64,000 bases of DNA, taken from NCBI RefSeq assembly GCF_029227915.1, contig NC_079880.1, forward strand, positions 32,479,501 through 32,543,500, read 5' to 3'. Positions 1-12,200 of this stretch are shown here, one piece after another. Position numbers and translations under genes: made by a program. The stretch is from Hydractinia symbiolongicarpus. Taxonomy: Eukaryota; Cnidaria; Hydrozoa; Anthoathecata; Hydractiniidae. Under the pieces are notes generated by a model that was not told where the DNA came from, did no database searches, and saw nothing but the letters and a program-made list of their open reading frames with translations. Positions within the stretch are counted from its first letter, which is position 1. Every line of letters begins with the position of its first letter.

Positions 1-152
1 CTCTTTTTTAAAAAAAGTGAAAGATATTATTAAGTGGCAACCTTAACCAACTGCCTGTTTAAATTGAGACTTTTTGTTGAAATCCTTGAAAAGCAAAAAA
101 AGTTCTGGAGATTGTACAAGGTGACTAAAAAATCATTGGGAAATCCTGAAAT

Positions 153-236
153 TTATTTTATAAATTTGTTAGATGTTTTTGCTTCAGTCAAATCTATTTT
201 TGACGTAGTCAAGTGATCGTCGGCTGCAGCATTTAC
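153..236 (-). CDS. DCDC2: DCDC2-like exon 11: C-terminus and stop
   Basis: After acceptor CCTTTTTTAG, 27 codons read VNAAADDHLTTSKIDLTEAK and onward to a TAA at 155-153. The stop overlaps an AATAAA (157-152), which could be the polyadenylation signal. An alternative acceptor 15 nt further in would give only four codons. Confidence 0.5.
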   Translation of the reverse strand, partial: VNAAADDHLTTSKIDLTEAKTSNKFIK

Positions 237-3200
237 CTAAAAAAGGTTTATTCACATTAACTGATTGAACTGCGTGACATTAAAAGTGGATAATAAAAAT
301 TTAATTACAAACAACGAAAAAGATAGAGATAGCAATTTCAACAAATTTATTTTAAAGTGAAAACCTAACCTCTTCAACTTCTTCATCTGTCACTTCTTCA
401 GGAAGTTGCTGATCAATTGTTTGCTCAACTGCCGTTTCTAGATTGATAGAAAGCATGATCATTCTTCACGTTATATAAATATAAAATAACGTTTATCGCA
501 AACCGCCTACAAAAATTAAATGTTCATAGATGGCCATTCTCGTCCCAAGAAAATCTCTAAAATAGCTCCGGACCCGTTTGGTCAAGTAATCAAAAGACCC
601 ACTATATCTGGGGTATTATTTGGACTCGATTCCCGATGCCTTGTTTTCAAACTAGCTGTTTTAAAGTTGACTCATCGTTTGTGGGGATCTATTTAGGTTT
701 ATGATTTAGTTCAACTCGGTTAAGAAGGTCTGGAAGTTGCTGGAAAGAAATTTAATCTGATAATAATGACTCGAAAGCATTTACTTAATGTTAAGCTACA
801 TGTAAACCTAAAACGTACTTACTTATAGCCAGTCAGATAACTCCTGCTGATGTTATGAAGCTTAGATAAGCTTAGCTAGTGTTAGCTAAAGTAAAGTGAA
901 ACACCCTCGTTCCCGGGGATATTTGTCTTTCTGATACGAGAGAAGACGGCGAAAAATACCCTGGCATTGTTGACCAGACTTTGAAATATGGCTTTCAACT
1001 GTTCGAATAATAATTTCTCGTTAGTCAGCACTTTTCTAACTCAAGATAAGAATGGCGCATGAAGCCGTGACAGATTAGTTTTTTAACAAAACTTACAAAG
1101 CTAGCCAATTTGATAAAAATTTGGTGTTACTTTTCCGAAGAAGACTGAATTGATCTACTTGAAGATTAGTCTACTTGAAGAAAGTCAAAATTTTTAAAAA
1201 CAATTTTTAGATCTCGTATATTTCACTCCCCAAAAGGCTTAAATGAGTTATCGGAACCAAGTATAAGTTATTTAAAAATAATAATAATAATAATAAACAA
1301 CAATCGTTTTGGTTGTCATACACCCATTTTCAAGTATCACGCCTAAAGGCTCGCGAAATATGTAAACGAGAACATAAACAACTTAATACTTTTTCAATAT
1401 TTTTTCCGGCACTGTGCGATAACTACTATATCGCCTATGGTAATAGGCTAACTGTGTCTGTTTGTCTGTGACAAGCAAAGGGAATTAAAAATTAATTTGC
1501 AATTTAATTTGCTTTTAAATTCAATAAATAATTTGTTAAAAACCCCAAAGTTTTAAGAAAAAATGAATATACTGAATATGTGTCTGAACCATTATAGTAT
1601 CCTAACGTTAATCTATATATTAATAAGCCAGTTCCGTGTGTCTGTAACAGGCAAAGTGGATGTCTTCATTTTCCTTTGATGTTGCCGAAAAATGCATGTC
1701 TAATATGTTGAATTTTCTGACGTTACGACGCGACAAAAATAACACTACTTTAACGTCAATATCCTATATTAAATTAATGAAGCCATTACAGTGCACCTAA
1801 AACTTTGAGGCCAAATAACTTGGAAACGAGGTGGTGACGTCAATGATTTTTCACCGCGTGGGTAACTAGGGACCAACTATGACCAATTTGGGTAATTTTC
1901 CCAAACCTGGGTCCCCGAATCCGTTTCGGAATGGACGGGTTGATGACGTCATCGAAAAACCTTCAAATCCTAATATCTCTGCAACCGTTTGTCAAAAATA
2001 CGCGATCCTATACATTTTCTTGCTCAGCGTTTCAAGATCTATACGATGAAGGCAACAGGCATACACATTTCTGAAAAAAAACATTTTGTGTTCTGACATG
2101 TCTCTGCTGACGTCATCAAAATTTAAATGACGGTTGTTTTTCTCTGTTATCCTGCCTAAGTGGATTTTTCCACGGGCCTTATCGACTAGTCTATATAATA
2201 ATACGCTAAGTGTGTCTGTGTGTCTGTGACAGGCAAAGTGGATGTCTTCATTTTCCTTTGATGTTGCCGAAAGATGCATGTCTAATATGTTAAATTTTCT
2301 GACGTTACGACGCGACGAAAATAACACTACTTTAACGTCAATATCCTATATTAAATTAATGAAGCTATTACAGTGCACCTATAACTTTGAGGCCAAATAA
2401 CTTGGAAACGAGGTGGTGACGTCAATGATTTTTCACCGCGTGGGTAACTAGGGACCAACTAGGACCAATTTGGGTAATTTTCCCAAACCTGGGTCCCCGA
2501 ATCCGTTTCGGAATGGACGGGTTGATGACGTCATCAAAAAACCTTCAAATCCTAATATCTCTGCAACCGTTTGTCAAAAATACGCGATCCTATACATTTT
2601 CCTGATAAGCGTTTCAAGACCTATACAATGAAGGCAGCAGGTATACAAAATTCTAAAAAAAAAATTTGGGGGGTTTGACTGGCCATTGCTGACGTCAGCA
2701 AAATTTTCAAACCCTTATATCTCATTAACTGCTCATTAAAAGCACATGATCATATAAATTTTCTTGATCAGCGTTTTAAGCTCCACACAATAGAGGCAAC
2801 GTGAAAACAAGCTTCTGAATTTATTTATTTTGTATTTGCACTGCTGACGTCAGCAAAAAATGTAAAACAACCTATTTTACCATCTTCCTTTTGCCTGAGT
2901 GGATTTTTCCACGGGCCTTATCGACTACTCTCTTATAATAATACGCTAAGTGTTTCTGTCTGTCACTTTTGCAAAGTGGATTACATTCTTCAAAATTTTG
3001 TTTAACCAATTCTATAAAACATCGCCTATAAAATTGTTCTGTAATTTACCAAACTTTACCGATAAAATAGTATTGACGTCAAAGGAAAGTTAATTAAGAT
3101 TAGTGAAGCCATTACAATGCACTTAAAACTTTGAGGCCAAATAACTTGGAAACGAGGTGGTGACGTCAATGTTTTTTCACCGCGTGGGTAACTAGGGACA

Positions 3201-6200
3201 ACCAGGGACCAATTTGGGTAAGTTTTCCAAACCTGGGTCCCCGAATCCGTTTCGGAATGGACGGTTTGATGACGTCATCAAAAAACCTTTAAACCTTGAT
3301 ATCTCTGCAACCGTTTGTCAAAGATACATGATCATATACATTTTCTTGATCAGCATTTCAAGATATATACGATGAAGGCAACAGGTATACAAATTTCTAA
3401 AAAAATATGTTTATTTTGTATTTGCACTGCTGACGTCAGCAAAAAAACTAAAACAATCTATTTTTCCATTGTCCTTCTGCCTAAGTGGATTACTCCACGG
3501 GATTTATCGACTAGTCTATATAATAATACGCTAAGTGTGTCTGTCTGTGTGTCTGTGACAGGCAAAGTGGATGTGTTCATTTTTCTTTGATGTTGCCGAA
3601 AAATGCATGTCTAATATGCTAAAAGTTCTGACATTACGGCACGACGTCAATAACACTACTTTAACGTCAATATCCTATAATAAATTAATGAAACCATTAC
3701 GACCATTAAGATCTATGCGATGAAAGCAACATGTATACAAATTTCTAAAAAAATTATTTTAGTATTTTAGCAAGTCTTTGCTGACGTCAGCAAACTTTTT
3801 AAACCCTTTATATCTCATTAACTGCTCATCAAAAGCACATGATCATATACATTTTCCGGATCAGCAGTTTAAGATCTACACAATAGACAAGCTTCTGAAT
3901 TATTTTTTTGTGGATGGGTTGCTGACGTCATCAAAATTCAAATAAGGCTTCTTTTTCATTTTTATACTGCCTCAGTGGATTTTTCCACGGGCCTTATCGA
4001 CTAGTCTATATAATAATACGCCAGTTCCGTGTGTCTGTCTGTCACTTTTGCAAAGTGGATAAAATTTCTTTGATAAAGTCTATAAAACATCGCCTATAAA
4101 TTTGTTCTGTAAATTAGCAAACTTTGATGTTAAAGCAATATTGACGTCAAAGGAAAGTATATTAAGATTAGTGAAGCCATTGCATTGCACTTTTAAATTT
4201 AAGGCTTAATAACTTGGAAACGGGTGGAAATAACTGACGTCATCTCCTGCGTGGGTAACTAGGGACCACCTAGGACCAATTTGAATAAGTTTCCCAAACC
4301 TCGGTCCCCAAATCCGTTTCGGAATGGGTGGGTTGATGACGTCATCAAAAAACCTTTAAACCCTAATATCTCTGCAACCGTTTGTCAAAAGTACATAATC
4401 CTATACATTTTCTTGATCAGCGTTTCAAGATCTATACGATAGAGGCAACAGGTATACAAATTTCTAAAAAAAATTTATCGGTTTTGACGGGGCCATTGCT
4501 GACGTCAGCAAAATCTTTAAATTCTTATATCTCATTAACATCAAAATTTTTATCCTGCTTTAGTGGATTTTTCCACGGGCTTTATCGACTAGTCTATATA
4601 ATAATACGCTTGTGTGAGTGACCATGTGAGTCCACGACACGCAAAGTATGGGTCACTTTCTCGCGACATGGCGTTACGCTAAAATTTACTTAGTTAAAAA
4701 AAACGCGAATCAGGGGGTTATTATTTAAAAATTTAGTTCTCTTTTCTTATTACTTTAAAAAGTAAAACTTTTTTTTTTATTTTATTAAAGCTAATTTTTA
4801 TTTTATTTTTAAATGTCTTTATTTGTATTCTGTTTTAAATGCCCCGTTGATCGTTATAGATAGAATATTTTAATTTTACCTCTGGTTTACCATGTGCGCG
4901 CCGTATCTCACGGAAACAAAGTTTATCAACTGAAAAAAGAAAACCAAAGCAAAGAATATTGTCTCTTTTTCAAAGTTATTTCAAACAATGTTTACTCATC
5001 ATGAGGTTAGATTAAACCTCATTTTTGTGTTCTGGGACCGAGGTTGCTTCCTTTTATAAAAAATCTATCGAATTCGAATATGAATGTACTTCAAATCTAA
5101 AATGTAAAAGAAGAAACTGTTGTTGTCGAACGAAGTTGCTGTTGTTAGTTAGAAATACTTTTTTTAAAAAAAATAAAGAATGTACGATGATATAACATTA
5201 CAAAGAAAATTGATTGAAAATGTATCAAATAATTGTAATCCAATTTATGAAGCGAAGTTTAGTAGTCGAAGTAAAAAACTGATTGAACTTTCATCCAGAG
5301 AACGCTAGCAAGCTACCTACTGAGAAAGCGGAAGAAAAAAAGCAGGTGTGTTGTTTAGATTATTTAGGAGAGAAATGAATTTGGGTGTATAACGATATTT
5401 TAGCCGTTTCTTTCAGAGCTAAATTTTTCCTTAAATATTAAGTTCGTTGTTGTGTCTTGCGCCGGAAAATATTTTCTTTAAGCACTTATTTTGCAAGATA
5501 TATATACTCTGAAAAATGGGTCAGAAGTTTAGAATATCCTAGGAATATGTCTAAGCTTGATATTTTGTTTTAAATATGAACATTTGTATGACGCACAAAA
5601 TTGATTAGAAGATAACTTTTTTTATTGTATATCAAACGAACTGAACTTTTTTGTGTCCAAGCAATAGACCGTTACATGTAGTAGAAATTGCCATTAGCTA
5701 GCTATAATAACTTATAACATGCTTTATTTTATTAAGGCATTATATATTTTCAGGCTATAGTCATGATAAGAACATATTGAGAATAATGAGGATAGCATTT
5801 GTAAAAAATGTTAAGAACATCAGGCTTAAACTGAAACCCACTATTCTTATTAAAACAGTGTGTATATCCTAGATAAGAATTTACATAAACTGTAAAAAGT
5901 AATTTTTCCGTTGTTACTGTTCTTGTAATTCAGTTTTGATTTCGTTATAAAAAACCTAAACATAAAACCTAAACTTAAATCAATGTTTACATCTGTTACG
6001 TTGCCGTTTGAAATATTTTCGATTCTTAAATTCGAAAACACTGAATTGTTATCTTCTTTGATTTTATGCGTGATTTTCTTGATTATAAGTTTGGGTCTGT
6101 TCTTTTATTATTTTGGATTGCAATATTTAGGTAGATATACAAAATACCGAATGATTCAAATTTATATATATCTCTTTTATGTGTTTTCAAAGGTTTGCCG

Positions 6201-9200
6201 TATGCAATAGACTGAATAGCTGATTTTGTATGACTTAACCAAAAATATTGGATTTTTTTTAATGTTTGGCATTCTGTTTTTTTCCCTGGTGTACTTCTGG
6301 AATGGCAAAAAAAGTATATAGTTTTAGCGTATTTGGTTTTAACGGTTGTTAGACACCTTTGATTTTTTTGGACATTTTCCTTTTTTATTTGATACATTTT
6401 TTTGGTTGTTGTTGCACAGACGTTTTGTTTCAGCGGTTATAAACGTAGAATAATACAGATTGTGAGCAACCTCGATCCCAGGGCCTTTTCTTTTTTTGCC
6501 ATCCCGTTATAAAAGAGACAAAGACCCCGGGTCGAGGTTGATATGTAAGTTTTAAAAATTTATATTATTGTGTTGTATGTTTTTGTTTGTTATCCCTTAC
6601 ATCGATTTCATGAGAGATTCAGTGGATTCTTCCACGGGAATTCAGCTAGTATATAATAATACGCTGAGTGTGTCGAATCCGTTTCGGAATGGACGGGTTG
6701 ATGACGCCATCAAAAATTCTTGAAACCCTAATAACTCTTCAACCGTTTGTCAAAAGTACACAATCCTATACATTTTCTTGATCAGCGTTTTAAGATCTAT
6801 ACAATAAAGGCAATAGGTATACAAAGTTCTAAAACAATTTTTTGGGTTTTCACGGGACATTGCTGACGTCAGCAAAATTTCTAAACCCTTATCTCATTAA
6901 CCATTCATCAAAAGCACGTGATTACATACATTTTTTGATCAGCGCTTTTAGAGGCAACGTAAAAATAAGGTTCTAATTTTTTTGCAGATGGGTTGCTGAC
7001 GTCATCAAAATTCAAATAACGCTTCTTTTTCGTTTTTATCCTGTCTCAGTGGATTTTTCCACGGGCTTTATCGACTAATCTCTTTAATAATAGCGGTATT
7101 TTGTCTGTGTGTCTGCGAAAGCGGCGTCCCGTAACGAAAACACGAAATTTTTAAACTGCGCACAAAACCAAATGCGATATATTTTTGTCCACTTTGTTGC
7201 AACGGGTTAATTTAAAGGACGGGCAACCCCGTGGATTTTTCCACGGGCTAAAGACGATCTCTTTAATAATAGCCGTATTTTGTCTATGTGTCCGCGAGAG
7301 CTGCGTCCCGTAACGAAATCACGAAATTTTTATAATGCGCACCAATACCAAATGCGATATATTTTTGTCCAGTTTGTTGCGACAGGTGAATTTAAAGGAC
7401 GGGCGAACCCGTGGGTTTTTCCACGGGCTAACGACTTCTCTTTAATAATAGCCGTGTTTTGTCTGTGTGTCCGCAAGAGCCGCGTCCCGTAACGGAATCA
7501 CGAATTTTTATAATGCGCACCAATACCAAATGCGATATATTTTTGTCCACTTTGTTGCGACAGGTGAATTTAAAGGAAGGGTGAACCGGTGGATTTTTCC
7601 ACGGGCTAACGACTTCTCTATAATAATATGTTCCGTTTGTCTGTCTGTCTGTGACTGTTACAAAGACGATATTTTTTACCACCCAAATGCGCGAGTTTGT
7701 CGAGTTTTTTTGTTTACATTTCTCTCGCAACCGTTAGAAACCACGTGATAGAAAATAAGCAATATGATTCGCTCAAATACGTACTTTCGAGCGGGACGGC
7801 ATTCGAATAGAAAGTTTCCTTGGCGTAAAAACAAACAAACATAAAAATCTCTCGACAAAGTTCTATACAAAAGGCAAACTAAAGAAGCGAAGAAGAATTT
7901 TCGACGATCTCTTAGTCATAAAAAAGTGCAGATATTAAGAGCAAGGAAAGTCAAAGTGAAGAAGTGGAGTGGATTAAAAAATCATATAATTTGGAACAGG
8001 GTTACCATCGACACACAAAACAACAACAAAAGAACAGTCCCTTCGTCTTTAAAAAAGTGCAAAAAGTGAAATGTTAAAGTGTTTTAAAAAAGAATATATG
8101 AGAAAGAAGAAAAGTCCCAGTGAAGAAGTAGAAGTAAAAGTAGAAAAGTGAAGTTGGAAGCCACAATAAGTTACTTCGGAGGAAGTAGTAAAGTAAAGTT
8201 AGAAGTAGAATATGAATGGTAGAGTTTCAAGTTCAAGTGATTTGGAATTCAGAAAAGGTAAGAACTTTGATATTTTTAAACGTTCTGTTTTTATATGTAG
8301 GATACTTAAAATTGTCAAGGAGAATCGTATTCTCAAAAAAAATCCATTAGAACTTCAAATTCTTAAAGTTTACCGCGTTTTTTATAAAGAAGCTAGCATA
8401 TTTGTTTTTTATTTTTTGCATAATTAATGTATCTCCTGGTGCTTAACTAATGTATAAGTTCTAAAATTCAAAATGCTACATAAAGCTGTTAGCTGGCTAC
8501 AATGTGCTAGCGAAATAAAAAATTTTGGTTTGTTGAACTAAATGCAAATGTCATAATTCTACATTGCTTTTGTTTTCCTTTATATGTGTTTTACTAAGCA
8601 TAAATGGCTAGCTATAGACGTAGCTAAATCTCCCCAGCTTAAAGTATATTTAACTGGGTGTCCTAGCTACTGTTAGCTAGCTAATGTTAGCTTCAAGAAG
8701 GGTCCATACCATAGTTAGCTCTAACCTATAAGTTATGTTGTTATTCCTCTTTTTTAAGCATTTATAGCTACCTTAGTAGTCAAACTATTCTTTTTTTTTG
8801 AACACAAATTATGATGTAGCAAGCTAGCTACAAAATTTTTCTTGAACTTTAAGAATAGTGTGACTCATTGTTAATGCCCATAGAGTATAGTTTTTTTCAC
8901 ATTTTCTGTAAACTGAGGACCACAATATGACAAGTGGAACGAATTTTATAGAATTTAAAGGGTGTGTGTTTAAGTTATTTTTCATTGTTTTGTCTCCTCA
9001 TCCTGACTTTTGTCAGCCTACATGTAAAATGCCAGGTTTTTTACAGGGGTTTTTGACATTTGATTGGAAATTTATATACGTGGGTTTATGACTTTGGGTT
9101 AAAAAAATTATAAGAGGATGGTATGGTTGTCAGTTCATATTGTTCGTGTTGCAGAATGCTGTTTTTTGAAATTTTGTGTAAACTTTTGTGGAAATAGACC

Positions 9201-12200
9201 ACATGCAATATAAATACTGAAAGAACAAATCTTTGTAGAATCAGACTTCGCTGTAAGCTGTTGTAAAGCTGATGTCTTTATCGGTAAAATTTACAGCCAT
9301 AGTTTACTAATTAAGATAAAAATAAAACGAGTTTTAAAGTTAAAAAGTATTTCTTTATAAGCTTTTCGTACACTAACTACATCTTCAGGCTATATAAACA
9401 ACTTTGTCTTTATATTTCGTGAACTAACTGTATGTGATGTAATTTTTGCTGGAAGAAAATTCCATGGTTTCATGTTTTTGTTTTTCTTGAGAATTTTACA
9501 AAATTTTGTAGGGATAAATATTTGCTGATGATAAAAAAATTATTTATGACTGAAGCTGCTTTTGTTTCTTATATTTTATAATCTAAACGCGAGGACTGTA
9601 TGCACTGAAATGACTGATTTTTTTAAATTTTGATGTGTTTCATAACTTTTTTTGGAAGATTATTGGGTAATGGCAATATACGATACGCTGAATTAAATTA
9701 TTTTTGTTGATTCAGATGTGTTTCTAAAAAACCGATCTGTTTTACATTTTGCGAAACTTTTGTTAATGAACCGTATACAATGTTTGTTGATTCAAGTTTA
9801 TTCTTTGCTTATTGATTTTTTGACATTTAGGTTTAAAATTGTTAGTAAATGGCAGTATGGATCATCATATTAAAAAAGAAAATTTTTGAGTTCTTAACTG
9901 GTTGATTTTTTCATTTTGTGTAAATTTTTGCGGGAGAGGATGGTATGCAACCAAAATGACTGATTTTTCTAGATTTAAATTATGTGTTTCCAAACTATGG
10001 CTTTTTCATATTTTTGTATAAGCTTTTAAGGGAAAGACAATACTTAAAATGTGTAGAGAACTTATTTTTGTTGATTTGTGCTAACTCTTGCAGGCCTTCC
10101 TTTTGACATTTCAGAATAAAATACTGAGGTTTCATATTTGAGATGCGTTATTTCTAACATTGTTATTATCCGTGTTGTGACTGTCTGTGTTGTAACTGTC
10201 GGTGTTCTTACTGTCCGTTTTGTGGGTGTTGTGAGTGCAGATGTTTTGAGAATCGTTGTTGTAACTTTTTATCAACTACATTTTGCACCTTGCAAGCTGT
10301 TCTTTATTTGTGTGGAGGATTTATTGCGATTTGACATTTGACATTTGATGTAAGATTTTAAAAACATTTTTTGACAGGTCTTTGCTGACGTCGTCAGCAA
10401 AATTTTTAAACCCTTATATCTCATTAACCGCTCATCAAAATCACATGATCATATACATTTTCTTGATTAGCGTTCCAAGATCTATACAATAAAGGCAACG
10501 AGTATACAAATTTCTAAAAAAGAAATTTTGTGTGTTGACTGGAATTTGATGACGTCAGCAAAATTCTTAACCCCTATATCTTTTTAGGCATTCGCCAAAA
10601 GCACACGATTCTATACATTATTTTGATCAGCGTCCCAACCTCTACTTATTACAGGCAACGGATGAACTAATTTTTACCAATGTTTTTTGTATCTGTACTA
10701 CTGACGTCAACAAAAAAATCTAAAACAACCTTTTTTTCATTGTCCTTTTGCCTAAGTGGATTTCTCCACGAATTTATCGACTAGTCTATATAATAATACG
10801 CTAGTCTCGTGTCTCTGTGACTCTGTGACAGGCAAAGTGGATGTCTTCATTATTTTCCTTTGCCGAAAAATGCATGTCTAATATGTTAAATTTCTAACGT
10901 TACGGCGCGACGTCAATAATACTACTTTAACGTCAATATCTATATAATAATACGCTTGTGTGAGTGACCATGTGAGTCCACAACGCACAAAGTACGGGTG
11001 ACTTTTCTATTAAATGGCGTTACGTTAAAATTTACCAAGTTAAAAAAACGCGAATCAGGGGGTTCATATTTTGGTTGAAAAATATGACTTAATCTCGAGA
11101 GTGCAATTAACTCGAAAGGGCGAAGAGTAGAGATAACACTCGATGATTTTAAGGAGTATACTAAATAAAGCCATTACACTTATTGGTCAATTATATAATT
11201 CTCTCTCGTATCAGCGGAGATCGAACGCTTTCACAACTTTGGTTTGGAAGTATTGAAAGATAAAGATACAATGTTTGCCAACAATTGTGATGAACTACTT
11301 GGGAAGAGATTTAAGGATGATTGGACAAACACGATGAAAAGGAAAAAATATAAAGAGTTGATTTCTCAATCTAAATCACCTGGATCTTCAAGCAAAAAGC
11401 CCTGTCGAGGAGGCCCTCCATCTGTCATCAAAGGTAGAGGGCGATCAGCCTATTTGGTGCGATGTTAACACAACCCTTTGGCGCATCATCAGGTAAATTT
11501 TATTCATGCGCCAGTTCTAAACATTCCAGGTCTAATTCCAGTAAACATAACCAATGTTTATCCAATAGTAAGGATGTTGTTTTCCAGGTAGATACTAAAA
11601 GTACCCCTGGCTTGCAGAATAAAATATTTTTTACACAATTGGAAACATCTTACCCAGGATCAAAACATTTTATCAATAGTAAGAGGATACACAACCTTAT
11701 CAGGTAAAGTTATCTTTGAATGCTCACATGATCAAGAGCAAATAAACTTAATGAACCTGGAAGGACAACATGACAGCACTAAGTTATTTATTAAAGATTA
11801 GAAGATTAAAGGGGGTACTTAACCCTATTCGATCCGGGGTTTTTCAAACATATCATGACCGGGAGGGGGGGCGGAATCCGCCCCCTCCCTCAATAACTTT
11901 CCACAGGCTTGTCCAAATTGAATCAAACTTAGCACACTTATAGTACGTCACAAAAGGAACAAAATGGCAGCAGTAATTTTTTGCTTGCGTCAGCACATTT
12001 TCTGTGACGCCATCAAAAGCTTGAAATTTCTTTAAAATGCCATTGTCTGTTTAAAATTCAATTACTTTAGTTCTAGAGCAACTTTTTAAATTCTGTTTGA
12101 AGTTTCTGACAGCTAAATAAATGTTTTTAACATATTTTCCGGTTTTTTGGATGTCATGAAAAATTGCCAAAAAAAGCCCGAAAATCCATTTTTTTCTGAT

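Noticed and set aside
370-462. ATG-started small protein (MIMLSINLETAV)
   Set aside because: No leader or stop; the internal acceptor at 438 gives the exact phase needed to follow exon 9, so I prefer an internal exon.
6083-6397. 104-codon minus frame in the F-family element
   Set aside because: Not conserved in the other F-family copies and without a recognisable motif.
7079-7614. CRISPR-like appearance (regular repeats with hairpins)
   Set aside because: Whole units are repeated without variable spacers, in a eukaryotic context.
7280-7870. Several 64-100 codon frames on both strands
   Set aside because: They fall in the 179-bp tandem units and the adjoining repeat; similar frames recur with each unit and match no family.
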